A DNA stretch of 64,000 nucleotides, from the NCBI GenBank assembly GCA_003116975.1, contig BGKB01000032.1, positions 124,001 through 188,000 on the forward strand, given 5' to 3'. This document shows positions 10,256 to 20,515 of the stretch, one piece after another. Source of the DNA: Aurantiochytrium sp. KH105 (Eukaryota; Sar; Bigyra; Thraustochytrida; Thraustochytriidae). The position numbers were made by a program, and so were the translations under genes. The stretch's first letter is position 1. Each line of letters opens with the position of its first letter. The notes beneath the pieces were generated by a model. The model was not told where the DNA came from. It worked only from the letters and a program-made list of their open reading frames with translations, and searched no databases.

Positions 10256-12404
10256 AATGAAAGCAATGCGAATCAACTCAAATTAGACAACCGGGGAACA
10301 AGAAGGCGGGGGCGGGGCCAAGGGAGGAAAGGAAACAGAAGCAAGCAGCCAGGGCTGGCGTCTTTTCCGAGGACGCGGGCGGTCTGGCGCGCTGCTCTCT
10401 CTGTGCAAGTCTCGAAGAATGAAGAAGAAAGCGAACGACGCACGGGGAGGCGAGGAGAAAGCAGGAGCGAAAGACCGGGGTCTTTCAAAGTTCTTCCTTT
10501 TCCCTTTCCCACCTTCCTTCCCTTCTTTTGTTTCGAAAGAGGGGTCACCCGCGCGGCGGCATAGATGGATGACATGGCCATGATCGCTCGCTCAAGAGCG
10601 CAAAGCACGCGCGCGCCGGCGCCGCAGGGGCTAGCTGCCTGGCGCGCGGCGGAAAGCGGCCGCGCCGAGGCCGCCTGCGCGTCGCGCGCTAGCCGGCCGA
10701 CGGGACCGCGCGCGGGTGCGAGGAGGCATCGGAGGGAAAACGAAGGGACGAAATGGTGCCAATGGAAGTAAGCGGCGTCGCTGTCTTTCGCAGCCGGGCA
10801 AGAAGTAAAGTCGTCTTCAAGTTTTTTGATCGCAGAGCGCGCATCTTCAGCTCAGGCGACGCAGCCTCCGGGATAGCAGCAGCGACCGCGCCAGGTCGAG
10901 GCCCTGCGCGCACGTAGTCAGGCAGCCAAGGCCCAGGTGGGCTGGCGGTGCGTTGGTTCTTGGTTGGGGGGGTTTCGCCAAGCCTGGCTCGGCCAGCTGG
11001 CGGCTTATCTTGTAAATCAAGGTGCCCGAAGCCACAGCCGAAAGGACAAAGACTCAAATGATTTTATCGAAAAGGGACGCAGCAAAGTGGCCTCTTCGCC
11101 AGCAGACGCGGAAATGCCATTGCAAAGAGTCTGTTGGTTGCGTAGGACACGCGAGGCCAGCAAGCATGCAGAGACGAAGTCAGCGACCCTGAGAGTGAGA
11201 GTGCTGGTCGCGGGTGGCCACGGGTCGGAGGTACGAAAGTCTTCGAGTGCACCTGACGCCAGCGCGCGATCTTTACTTCGATTCAACCATCAATTCGCCA
11301 GCCAGGACCTCGGAGAGAAAGCACGGCTTCTACATTGCGCGATGATCTTTCGCCGGGCGTGGGAGAGTCCGTCCCAATGATGAGCGTTTGTGTCTGTCCT
11401 GATGGCGACGGCCACCTTGCGAACGCTTTGGCGTAGCCCAACTGCCTGGTGCGAGCCTGGTGTCGAAATGAAAAGCCCAAAGATCACGGGGCCAGTGGCC
11501 TGAATGCGAGGCAAGGCTCAACTCCGAAGCCTGCATGCGGAAGAGGGGGGGAGGGGGCGGGGGGCGGAAGGGCGATGGAGTGAGGCCGGCGGCACAATTT
11601 CCAGTACAACGAGCAAGCGAGCGAGTGAACGAACGACGAAGCAAGCGCGAAAATTCATTTACTCGCTCAGCCATTCAACTCATTCCTTCACTCACTCACT
11701 CAAGCACCCCCAAACGCTTGTAACAATGTCTTGTTCGTGCGCGTCTCCGCTCGATGTAAAGAATGCTACCTTTCGCTGCGTCCGTCTCTCAAGAGCCTTG
11801 CCGATTGGTGCGAAGCCGTCGCCGAAAAATGACCACCTTGCGAATCAATTTAATTTGAGGCCAGCACCAATGATGGCACCTTGTGGAAAAGAGAGGAAAG
11901 CTAGGCATTCACCAGTGCTCTTTGGCTGCCAGTAGCTGTGTCTTTGGGTCGGCTGTCTGCGTCTTGAAGCTGGGACAAGGGCCCGCTGCGATCGTTTTTT
12001 CAGAAAAAAATTCTTGAACTCACAGTCAGAGGGGGCGATCTTCTGACTGTGGGAAATAGCAAACGAGACTCGCAATGGGTACTGATTTTTTGTTGAGTCT
12101 CGGAGGCCAAAAAGGCTGTCATGTGCCTAAGCCTGAGACAGTGGAAAATGCTTTGCTACTTAGTGTTCATTAGCTTGGTTGCTGGACCTGGACGCTGCGT
12201 GCGAGCCAAGCTTGAGATCTTTCCAACCTCATGATCAGTGCGATGTTAAAGTCTCGCTACCTCCAAGCATGATCTTCTGTCCTCACGCGACATGTCGCGT
12301 CACCAGCCAGCCAAATTGTAAAGAATGTGAAAACTGTGGCGTCTGTCCTGTCCAAAGCCTTCAAAGCGAACCCCCACCTCACAAACCACGTTGTCCCAGC
12401 GCCA

Positions 12405-12486
12405 TGACCGACCGACCGGCTGGCGGGGCGATTGGCTGGCTGGCTGGTTGACTGACTGACCGTCCGACCGATCACCGACCGAACGA
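12405..12486. repeat. GACC / GGCT / GACT tetramer array
   Basis: GACCGACCGACC, then GGCTGGCTGGCT, then GACTGACTGACC, ending in degenerate GACC units. Complementary GGC/GCC portions give local inverted-repeat potential. Confidence 0.8.
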
Positions 12487-13110
12487 CTTGTAAGAAATAC
12501 ATATTCCAGGCCCAAACGGCCGCGCAGAACTCTTGTCCTTGGTCAGGTGTCAAGTCTTGCATGTAGAGATACGCTGCGATCTTCCAAAATGCAGCTTTCA
12601 GCGAGAAGGTCCTTTCCGCGCGAATCATCAGATCGACAGAACGGGCGCTACTACATTCTTCTTTGCGTTCGTCGCAGCAACGTTGGTGTCCGGTGGCGCA
12701 AAACCATCCCTACATGCAGGCCTTCAGTCGAGCCAAACGCAATGGGGCGCGAGAGCCCCTTTTCCCCCCGCCCCCCGCCCCCCCAATCATCATGTTCGTG
12801 AGCGTCCGCCTTGCGAATCAGTCTGTCCCAGCGACTCACAAGCATGCCATACGAGATCTTGCCCGCAGCAGCCACTTGAATTCAATTCAAGACAAACGCC
12901 TCTGACACAACGCGCAGGCGTCAGTTCCGAAGGGATGCAGCGCTGCGCGCGAATTTTTATACGCGCACGTTGATACATTGCGAAGATCCTGTGGCGCATG
13001 GCACGAGGTTAACGGCATCATTCTGTCCGCCGTTCTTCAGGTCTGCGAGGTTGTCAGTCGAATCCTTACTAATGCTGACAAATTGTAAAAAATTGTTCTG
13101 GCTGCACTCA

Positions 13111-14565
13111 TCACCAGGTCTTGAAAGGTGCTGCTTTAATCTGGGCTTCCGACATGGGTGCGTTGGGATCTGGCCCAAATCCATCAATATCAACGGCCAC
13201 CTCGCGAATCAGTTTGTCCAATGCAACGACCGAGTCAGTGTTGTCGAATTCGCGAATGACAAACTTTTCCTCATCGTCGCCATCCTCACTATCATTCCCG
13301 GACTCGGACATCCCGCTGTCCGGTTCTCGTGAATTTTGTGCGTCCTGATGCGACGCCGAATGATCGGGACGAGTTGCACCATCTTCTGGATCGGAACTTG
13401 CAAGCGCAATCGACTGCGGATCTTCGCCCGCCTCCTGAGATGATTTCATCAATCTCTTGAGCTTGAGCGGGATAACGATCGGTCGAGCGGGGGTATCTTT
13501 GATCTCTTTCTCATCGGCGAAATCGGGGCCCGGGCCCTCTGGCTGATCTCCTCCTCCCTCTGGGCCTCGCTCTTGCTCGCGAGCCCGCAGCGCAGCCTCT
13601 CTCTGTTCTTGCAGCAGCTCGCGAGTTTTCGTTCGAGCGTCTTCTTTACGTGTAAAAGCATCCATACAGAGCCGAAGCACGAGTCCAATACGTTCGCTCT
13701 CGAGTCGAGCCTTGTTCTTGCGAATCTTACCGAGCTCGTTCAACGCCCATATCGCCTGCTGAAGAGAATCTCGATCAACAGAGATTTCGTCAAGATGCCG
13801 CAAATTATGTGCAATGACAGAGATTGCTCCTACTCGCCCAAGTAAGGTAGCCAGTCGTACATCCGCTTTGGCGATATAAGTTACCGCGAGAAAGCCTGCT
13901 TGTTGAATCTTGGCATCTGTGCGGAAGCGTGCAACGGAGAGCATGATCTGCTTGAGAGTTCCATTTGCCTCGAGGAGCTGCAAAGCAAGTTCTTTTTCCC
14001 TTGCAAGCTTTGCAAGAGCCTCGAGACCAAATTGATGCACTACGAGTTCCCTCGGCTGATTCTTCAAAGCCATCTGGATGGGTGCGAAGTCTTTCTCGTC
14101 GAGAGCGCGGTTGATGTACACGCGCGCAAGCCGTATCAATGAAGCTTTAATGTTCATAAAAATGGTTCGCGCATCATTGAGTACAAAGTTGTCATCACCA
14201 TTATTACGCACGATTTCCAAGAGCTGTGCTCGAAGCTCAATTTTGCGCATAATCTCAGCACAATCCTCGTCCCTTGAAAGTGCGACGAGCAGTTGACAAA
14301 CGGGTCTCAGAACCAACTCTTCGCGAGGATGCTCATCAATGACGCTTTGCAAAGTTTCAACTCCTTTGTACCGAATGACGGCGCGGACATGGGCTGCTCG
14401 AGCGGCAGGAGATAATCGTGTCTTTACAAGTCGTTCGATTTTGGTCACTCGTTGGATAATGTTATCCTTGTCTGTAAGTCCCCCGCGAATGGCATCAACA
14501 CAGTCTCCTACGTCTGCCGCGTGTGTTGCGTGAGCGTCCCACGCCTTCACGACGGCACCTCCCAT
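13111..14565 (-). CDS. Armadillo/HEAT-like helical repeat protein, unknown function
   Basis: 484 aa from a clear ATG. Residues about 1-310 are continuous amphipathic helices of the ARM/HEAT type (motifs such as VETLQSVIDEHP, AIWALNELGKIRK), with no membrane segment or signal peptide. Residues about 325-440 are charged and disordered, including an acidic run (SEDGDDEEKF). A short C-terminal conserved-looking tail (DGFGPDPNAPMSEAQIKAAP) follows. I do not recognise the family; it could be a scaffold or adaptor. It is divergent from TMEM107, 554 bp upstream. A ciliary role would only be suggested by that neighbour, and the sequence itself does not show it. Confidence 0.85.
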   Translation of the reverse strand: MGGAVVKAWDAHATHAADVGDCVDAIRGGLTDKDNIIQRVTKIERLVKTRLSPAARAAHVRAVIRYKGVETLQSVIDEHPREELVLRPVCQLLVALSRDEDCAEIMRKIELRAQLLEIVRNNGDDNFVLNDARTIFMNIKASLIRLARVYINRALDEKDFAPIQMALKNQPRELVVHQFGLEALAKLAREKELALQLLEANGTLKQIMLSVARFRTDAKIQQAGFLAVTYIAKADVRLATLLGRVGAISVIAHNLRHLDEISVDRDSLQQAIWALNELGKIRKNKARLESERIGLVLRLCMDAFTRKEDARTKTRELLQEQREAALRAREQERGPEGGGDQPEGPGPDFADEKEIKDTPARPIVIPLKLKRLMKSSQEAGEDPQSIALASSDPEDGATRPDHSASHQDAQNSREPDSGMSESGNDSEDGDDEEKFVIREFDNTDSVVALDKLIREVAVDIDGFGPDPNAPMSEAQIKAAPFKTW

Positions 14566-15119
14566 GCTGACTAATTTAAGCCCTGGACTTGTTTTACCAG
14601 GCTGGTGATTAGGAAAGAGGAACCTTCAGCTCTTCTTGGTCGTCGCGGTCGCGATCCGTGGCGTCCAGCAACAATCTGTTTATCTTTGCAAAAGAGGACA
14701 CTTGTCTCGTTCCGTGTCGCGCACTTCAGTGTGGCTCGAGACGCGCGCCAGCGTCGCCGTGCGAGCGCGCCGCATCAACAAAGTCTACTCGCCGCATGCA
14801 GTTTGCACAACGCATTTTCAACCAAAGCCTTTCATGAGTTCCGCAACGGCCATTCTGATACCTTGAACTTGCGAGCGCCCAACTTGCGGGTTCGCTGATG
14901 CAGACAGAGGGATTGAGGGGTGCTGCAGAAGACGACGACGAGCCCACTTCCTGGCCTGGTTTCGCGGGTGCCGCAAGCCGCGACGAGCCAGGACGCAAGC
15001 AAAGCAGCCAACCCCCTTTCCGTGGTGGCGGCAAGGACTTGTGCGCCAGGCCGAGCAGGCACGACACGACGTGACGGGTCACAGTCAGTCAGTCAGTCAG
15101 TCAGTCAGCGGAGCACAAA
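14566..15119. promoter_or_regulatory. Divergent intergenic region between the ARM protein and TMEM107
   Basis: 554 bp shared upstream region of two divergent genes. It contains a GTCA tetramer array at 15083-15108, ending 11 bp before the TMEM107 ATG. No TATA box or other defined element was recognised. Confidence 0.45.
15083..15108. repeat. (GTCA)n microsatellite
   Basis: Six to seven GTCA units immediately upstream of the TMEM107 start. Confidence 0.9.
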
Positions 15120-15632
15120 ATGGGACGCGCAGAGACGTACTTGATCCCGGCGCGCTTCGCCATCACAACGGGCCACCTTCTGGCGGTGCTCGTAATGTAT
15201 TATCACATCGTAAGTTGACGTATTCTTCGGCCAAAGACGCCAATAAAGAAACGGGGGAGCCGAGCTGACGGACAGCCTGAGAACACGATTGAACAGGACG
15301 AAAATGTTGCAGCAGGGCTGCCAGAAAACCCGTCTACAAGCGCGACAAACAATGCAAGAAGCACCTTGATGACGGCGTGGACAGTTGCGGTGAGCTGCTT
15401 TTTTTTCGACTATCTTGGACTTTTCGGCGGCTTGTCCATCTTCTTTCGCACCGTAAACTTAAGCCAGAGTGTGCTTCATTTCCTTGGTGCAATATACACG
15501 AGCTGGTTTGTTCTCAACAGCTGGAATTACGAAATGTACTGGAAGATTGCCGGCGTCTTTAGCATCGTGCCAGCATTGGTGGAACTGGGGATATTGCTAA
15601 ACATCTTTGTATTTCGAGCCATTCCGTACTAA
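15120..15632 (+). CDS. TMEM107: TMEM107-like ciliary transition-zone tetraspan protein, two exons
   Basis: Exon 1 is 15120-15209 and exon 2 is 15297-15632, joined in phase 0 across an 87-nt GTAAGT...AACAG intron, giving 141 aa; human TMEM107 is 140 aa. The N-terminus (MGRAETYLIPARF) matches the family start (MGRxxxLVPxRF). Exon 2 carries the family pattern: FDYLGLFGGLSIF, then SxxVLHFLGAIY, then NSWNYEMYWKIAG and a SIVPALVELGI helix, giving four membrane spans. In animals TMEM107 sits in the ciliary transition zone with the MKS module and gates membrane proteins. Its presence implies a flagellate stage. The exon-1 match makes the intron assignment strong. The start has a good context (ACAAAATGG). 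Confidence 0.85.
15210..15296 (+). other. Spliceosomal intron of TMEM107
   Basis: 87 nt, GTAAGT donor and GAACAG acceptor, phase 0, after codon 30. Without its removal the two halves of the family match lie in separate frames. Confidence 0.85.
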
Positions 15633-15998
15633 GAGCTCTTTTCAAACCTCATGAACAAATTCTTTGTCGCTTTTGGAGCTTCAAAATCGAGAGTTTCCCT
15701 CAATTGGTTCATGTTCAAGACCTACGTCCTGCACTCGAGGTATTGGGCTCATGGAGGTGCGAAAGGACAAACCGCGTGTTGGAGGAGACATATATGGTTG
15801 AGCAATCGTGTTCCTTACGATGGTTGACTTGACTAATTGGCAAAAAATCCCTGTCTCTTGGGCCAGGCCCGATTGAGAAAAAAGAGAAGCAGGTTTTCAC
15901 AAATCATTGCTTGCTTAGACCCTACACCAGCGTGTGTATTGCTTGCAATTTCGTCTTAGTGTTTTGTTTTTACTCTTATAATCGTACCGCGTTAAGCT
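15633..15998. other. Convergent 3' intergenic region
   Basis: 366 bp between the TMEM107 stop and the minus-strand kinase stop. AT-richer than the coding flanks; no gene or repeat was seen. Confidence 0.5.
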
Positions 15999-18212
15999 CT
16001 ATTCGATCACTGTCTTGCCATCGACGAGGCGGTGCGGGAACGGAGGCTCCCATTCGCACTTTGGCGCAACAGACTTTTGCACAGGGTACTCATCAAAGTT
16101 GGACGTATCCTCGGGCGAGGCGACCGACGGCTCGATGGGGGGCACGAGTGTGCGGTTGTAAAGACCTTCCCAGTCAAAGCCAGAAAAGAAGCGATGCTTG
16201 ATAATGCCCTGCGTGCCGTCCTTGGTGTTACCGAGACGCTTGCTCGCCGCCGGGTTGAGAAGCTTCCGGATGAGGTCGCACAGAGGACGCGAAAAGTGGA
16301 CCGGAAAGCGGATTTCGCCGTCAAGGACGAGCTGGTACACGTCGAGCGGATCGTCCGCGTAGAACGGAACCACACCGGCTGTGAGCTCAAACGTAAGCAC
16401 GCCAAGGGCCCAGTAATCGACAGCCTTGTCGTGACCTTTGCTAAGAATAATTTCCGGAGCGAGGTAATCGGGTGTGCCGCAAAGTGTCCAGGTACGGTCC
16501 TGCACAACCTTGGCTAAACCAAAGTCGACAACCTTGATGTAGCCACCGTTGTCCAGCATGAGGTTCTCCGGCTTGAGATCACGGTAGACAATGTTCTTAC
16601 TGTGCAAGTGGTCAAAAGCCTGCAGCACAGTTGCAACATAGAAGCGGGAAGCCTTTTCTGCAAAGCGACCGGCACGACGCAATACCGTAAAGAGCTCGCC
16701 GCCCAGGCAGAGCTCGAGCAAGAGGTAGACGTACGAGTCGTCCCAGTACGAGTTGTACAGCTTGAGCAGAAACGGGTGGTCGATCATGGTCATGACCTTG
16801 CGTTCGTTCACAACGTGCACCTGGAGCGAGCTCTCCACGATCTGAGACTTGTTGAGGCACTTGAGGGCAAAGGTCTCTCCAGACGTTTTGTGCTTGACGA
16901 TTTGCACCTTGCCAAAGGCACCTTGGCCAAGAATGATCTCGCGCTCGGTGCCAGGACGGCCATGACGCGCGAACTCGAGCTGAAGATCCTCAAAGAGAAC
17001 TTCCTTGTGGTACTTGTGCTTGCTGCTTTGCATCTTGGACACCTCCGTCTCGGTGTGCTCCTCAGGAGTCTCCTCCTTGGTTTCCGCCGGGTCGAGACGG
17101 CGGTTCACCAGGTCCTGCAACGAACCGAGAAGCGTGACAAAGTCGTCGCGACCCATCGTAAGCACAGAGACCTTGGTGAGTGCAGTGACAGTGGCTGCAC
17201 GCTTTTCGTCCGTGAGCAGAGCCTTGTGGCCAAAGTAGCTGCCCGTGGTTCCGGTGCCAACGTCTCCCTCCTCGCGCTTCGAATACTTGACTTCGCCGCT
17301 GAGGATAATGTAAAAAGTCTCGCCGATCTCGCCCTCGCGAAGAATGACCGAGCCGGCTTCGAATTCCTCCTCCTCGACAGCGTCTGCAAGGCGGGAGAGC
17401 TCCTGAGGCGTGAGATGGCTAAGATCAGGAACCTGTTTGAGAAAGTGCTCAAACTGCTCCTTGCGAAGCATCTTGTGATGAAGGTGAATGTTGCGAAAAT
17501 CTTGGCGGTTGATCGCCCAGAGGACGCAGCTACTCGTGGCGCGAATTGTCGCGGCACGAGGCGTGTTGTACATGAGCGAGAGCTCGCCAAAGCTGTCTCC
17601 CTTGGCAAGGCTTCCATAGTTGGCCGGGGCGGCTCCTGGCTGGATGGAAACGTAAATGGCCAGCTCACCGCTTTCGACGACAAAGAACTTGTCGCCCACG
17701 TCGCCTTGGGTGGTTGCCTCGTCGCCCTCATTGAGTTCGACCTTGTAAAAGGCGTCGACGCATTCCTCCTTTTCCTCAACACGAAGACCCTTAAAGAGGA
17801 TGTTGCCGTTCACCGAGTCTTGAATTGTCTTTTTGATGTCGTCTGACTTGGGCACAACCTTTCGCTCGTACTTTTCGATCTGCTCCTTGCCGGCACGCTG
17901 CTTGTTCCATGCCTCGGCGCTCACCTCCTCGCGGCGATTGGGTTTGGCGGCCGTGTTCTTTGCCTCGTTCATCATGGACGTGTTGCGGCGCACAATACTA
18001 GGACGAACACTCGGGTCGCCGCCGCCGCCACCATTGCTGTCAGCAGCAGCCTGCAGCTCAATTTTAAGGCGGTTGATCTCGCCCTTGGTGGACTCGAGCT
18101 CCTTGGTGAGCGCGCGAATTTTCTCCGCTTGCTCGGCGACAAGGCCTGCGTCGACACCTGCAGCTGCAGCTTGGTTTCCGCCGGCTTGTGCCGAACTTGC
18201 ACCGGCACCCAT
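15999..18212 (-). CDS. Cyclic-nucleotide-dependent AGC protein kinase (PKG architecture: two CNB domains plus kinase)
   Basis: 737 aa, single exon, clear ATG. The N-terminus MGAGAS could be myristoylated. A coiled coil (about 26-58) and an RRNTS site (75-79) precede two cyclic-nucleotide-binding domains. CNB-A (about 135-250) has a full phosphate-binding cassette, FGELSLMYNTPRAAT (208-222). CNB-B (about 255-365) reads FGHKALLTDEKRAAT, with His329 at the usual glutamate. The kinase (about 425-690) has the glycine loop LGQGAFGKV, K451, YRDLKPEN (D545), DFG (563-565) and an activation loop TWTLCGTPDYLAPE. No FxxF hydrophobic motif ends the protein. Domain order is PKG-like, but both cassettes have Ala after the key Arg, where animal PKG has Thr; that Ala is the PKA-type residue. 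Cyclic-nucleotide preference is therefore open, and cAMP is plausible. Confidence 0.92.
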   Translation of the reverse strand: MGAGASSAQAGGNQAAAAGVDAGLVAEQAEKIRALTKELESTKGEINRLKIELQAAADSNGGGGGDPSVRPSIVRRNTSMMNEAKNTAAKPNRREEVSAEAWNKQRAGKEQIEKYERKVVPKSDDIKKTIQDSVNGNILFKGLRVEEKEECVDAFYKVELNEGDEATTQGDVGDKFFVVESGELAIYVSIQPGAAPANYGSLAKGDSFGELSLMYNTPRAATIRATSSCVLWAINRQDFRNIHLHHKMLRKEQFEHFLKQVPDLSHLTPQELSRLADAVEEEEFEAGSVILREGEIGETFYIILSGEVKYSKREEGDVGTGTTGSYFGHKALLTDEKRAATVTALTKVSVLTMGRDDFVTLLGSLQDLVNRRLDPAETKEETPEEHTETEVSKMQSSKHKYHKEVLFEDLQLEFARHGRPGTEREIILGQGAFGKVQIVKHKTSGETFALKCLNKSQIVESSLQVHVVNERKVMTMIDHPFLLKLYNSYWDDSYVYLLLELCLGGELFTVLRRAGRFAEKASRFYVATVLQAFDHLHSKNIVYRDLKPENLMLDNGGYIKVVDFGLAKVVQDRTWTLCGTPDYLAPEIILSKGHDKAVDYWALGVLTFELTAGVVPFYADDPLDVYQLVLDGEIRFPVHFSRPLCDLIRKLLNPAASKRLGNTKDGTQGIIKHRFFSGFDWEGLYNRTLVPPIEPSVASPEDTSNFDEYPVQKSVAPKCEWEPPFPHRLVDGKTVIE

Positions 18213-19093
18213 GGTGCTTTTCTTCTAGCTCCTCACGTCGTTGCTTGCGTCGCCGGCTGTGATCGCGACCGCGCCTGCCGCGAGACAGACGCTCGACTCT
18301 GCACCGCCTGCCCGCCCTCGTTGAGAGCGCCGACACCTGCAAAGGCGAGTTCCTGCTTTGCGCCGGAACGTCAGCGCGCGAGCTTGCAGAGCTCGCAAAG
18401 CAATGCGCTCTTCTGCCGTGCACAAAGACCCGGTCTTGCAAGGACTCCACTTCCAAGTCCTTTTTCTGCTCCTTCGCTCGACAGCGACTCTGCTGGTACA
18501 TTGCGTGTGAATCGTCTGTAGTTGCTGCATGGAGAGAGCCGTTGAACCCGTTTTTTCCCTTTTGCTGCACTTCATTGTATGGGGCGCGGCGCGTGGTGTG
18601 GCACGCCACGCCACGCCACGACACGACATGGGCATGGTTGAGCATGGGGCACGGGCACGGGCACGGGCATGCCGTCACGGTGCCCTGGTGTATTTTAACT
18701 TTTAACAACACACGGCAAGACTAATAATGCCTTCTACGTTGGCAGGGTTTGGCTGGCACGAACTATGTAGTCCATCAATCTTCAGGAGATGTCGCCATGA
18801 GGAGAAGGGCACTCAGTGACAGACAGTGGCGCAAGCAAGCTCAATTCTCAGCTCCTATTCTAATAACTGTTACTCTTGTTTCGCTTAGAAGCACGACGGT
18901 GTTGTGACGACAGCAAGCGTGCTGGGTATGTCAGCCAGCGAGTCAGCCAGCAAGTCGGGTGAGCCAGCCAGCCACCAGGCCAGTAAGGAGGCAATCAGCA
19001 GAGAAGTTGGAAGCCGCTTTGCTTCTTTCAGGCAAGCTGCAGGCCCTGGAAGTTGTTCTTCGCCGTAACGATCGGAAGAAAAGAAAAGCCTCG
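18213..19093. other. Intergenic region upstream of the CNB kinase
   Basis: 881 bp between the kinase start and the next gene's stop, both on the minus strand. It contains CCACG and GGGCAC pentamer/hexamer runs at about 18593-18680 and AGCCAGC-type runs at about 18930-18985. No gene was found. Confidence 0.5.
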
Positions 19094-20515
19094 TCAGACG
19101 TGTAGCTCCGGGTTCGCGATTTCTGCAATCGTGGAGCAGGCCGCCGCGGCAGGGTCGCCAGAGCCAGAGAGATGAGCGCCCCCAAGCCAGTATTCGTTGC
19201 CGGGGAATGAGTTTGAGTCTGCGGCATACTGAGCCACCAGCAGAAGTGAGGGATCCTCGAGCCTGTCTGCTGGGTTTTCGCGCACAAAGCGGACGGCAAT
19301 GTGGCGAGACTCCGCGTGCGCCTCGTGCTCCTGAAGAGGCCACTCGTTGGTTCGAAAGTACGAAAATCGAAGCTCGGCAATGTTGGGGAGGGGCATGCGT
19401 TGGAGGACACGGCCATAGGCTTTTATAACAAGTGTCTGTTGGCACGAGTGGACGGACCACACGCCCAACCCGAGGCCGACAACAAAGCACGAGGCCCGTT
19501 TGCCCTCGTCCGCGGCGCGGGCGTTGGCTTCCAGCAGAAAGGTCTCTGCAACAATCTCCATGCGAGCAATATATGCCCTGCAGTCGAGAATAGCAGAATC
19601 ACCGAGCTGAACAAAGTCCCTCGTGTCATCAGCCGCAGCAGAAATTCGTGTGGCGTCGGCGGCAATGACGGCGGCGGCTTCCTCGAATGTCGGTAAATGC
19701 GACATTCCATAGAGCTTCGCCCAGCGGGCAAAGGGCGAGAAGTCAGCATTGTCGGGCCCATAGCCGTTCCCTGTGGTAGTATCTGACTTGCGAAGGAGCA
19801 TATGCTTTGCCTCCATGCGTCCCGGACGCTCGAAACGCGCCCCAGTCTGTGCTAGGTACACGCCCCTGCGCTGAAAGGAGCCTGCATTGCTTGGAATTCC
19901 ACAGTTGTCCCGACTTCCGTTGTTGATAAAGGTGGTTGGGCTACTGATGGCGAGGAGCGCAGAGAGCGCCATCTCGTCGTAGGAAATGTAGTCGCAAAGC
20001 CGGATTCGCGGGTCTTCGTGGTCCGTGCCAATGGCGTCAAAGAGATTCGCTCCATATGAGCCCTTTGAGCCATCTCGCAATACGAAAAGGTCTTGTGCAT
20101 TCATAAAAACGAGCGGGCGCTTGCTTACAAGTCGCCGCAAGAAGGTGTCCAAATCCATGCTCTTGTAGAGTTCCTTTTCCTGCTGCGATCCATGCGTACG
20201 CTTATCTTGCAAGAAGCCCTCGCAAAGTTCTGCAACACGCGGGAGGCAAACAATGTAGGTGGCTGTCACATCTTGGATCGCCTCCAGTTTTTCTCCTGGC
20301 TGCTTGCAGATGTTTGTCAATGCGTTGGATTCGATTGGGAATGGCAGTCTGCCTCGCAGATTTTCGCAACGACCTGCGAGCTCAGCCCACGCCGCTTCCA
20401 AGCCGCTCTTATCTGAATGTAGAAGATCTTGAAGGTTCGCGCGAAGGGGTCCAAGCGTCGTGCGCCGAAGCGTCGTCGCCATTGCTTCTTTACTTTTGTC
20501 CCTGGACCCCGCCAT
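19094..20515 (-). CDS. MavL/DUF4804-like protein, possible macrodomain-type ADP-ribosylhydrolase
   Basis: 473 aa, single exon, ATG start (a second in-frame ATG is MATTLRR, 11 residues on). No signal peptide or membrane span. From memory, the segments GVYLAQTGARFERPGRMEAK, CFVVGLGLGVWSV and NEYWLGG...GDPAAAAC..IAEIANP resemble the DUF4804 family, which includes the Legionella effector MavL, described as a macrodomain-fold ADP-ribosylhydrolase, and uncharacterised eukaryotic relatives. The glycine-rich GLGLGVW stretch would be the nucleotide-binding loop in that view. Family assignment rests on pattern memory and needs a profile search; the enzymatic role is inferred. Residues about 20-130 are helical with no clear match. 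Confidence 0.6.
   Translation of the reverse strand: MAGSRDKSKEAMATTLRRTTLGPLRANLQDLLHSDKSGLEAAWAELAGRCENLRGRLPFPIESNALTNICKQPGEKLEAIQDVTATYIVCLPRVAELCEGFLQDKRTHGSQQEKELYKSMDLDTFLRRLVSKRPLVFMNAQDLFVLRDGSKGSYGANLFDAIGTDHEDPRIRLCDYISYDEMALSALLAISSPTTFINNGSRDNCGIPSNAGSFQRRGVYLAQTGARFERPGRMEAKHMLLRKSDTTTGNGYGPDNADFSPFARWAKLYGMSHLPTFEEAAAVIAADATRISAAADDTRDFVQLGDSAILDCRAYIARMEIVAETFLLEANARAADEGKRASCFVVGLGLGVWSVHSCQQTLVIKAYGRVLQRMPLPNIAELRFSYFRTNEWPLQEHEAHAESRHIAVRFVRENPADRLEDPSLLLVAQYAADSNSFPGNEYWLGGAHLSGSGDPAAAACSTIAEIANPELHV

Larger units (their letters stand above)
4140..13110. other. About 9 kb block with no credible gene, rich in short tandem repeats
   Basis: No frame here has protein-like composition or a recognisable domain. 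Long open frames (for example 5030-5980 minus) are GC-driven and read out pentamer repeats as Ser/Arg/Leu strings. The block holds at least a dozen distinct short tandem arrays, listed separately. Between arrays the sequence is CpG-rich, with partial palindromes (for example around 8590-8680). From about 10,700 to 13,100 the repeats thin out and base composition becomes more ordinary, but no gene was found. I saw no tRNA, 5S rRNA or telomere repeat. Confidence 0.6.

Noticed and set aside
12257-12628. 123-codon minus-strand ORF
   Set aside because: It crosses GACC/GGCT repeats and has no recognisable domain.
4140-13110. Transposon or telomere in the gene-free block
   Set aside because: No transposase, reverse transcriptase or TTAGGG-type repeats were found; only short tandem repeats.
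16602-17846. 414-codon open frame antisense to the CNB kinase
   Set aside because: A shadow of the kinase coding strand with no protein-like features of its own.
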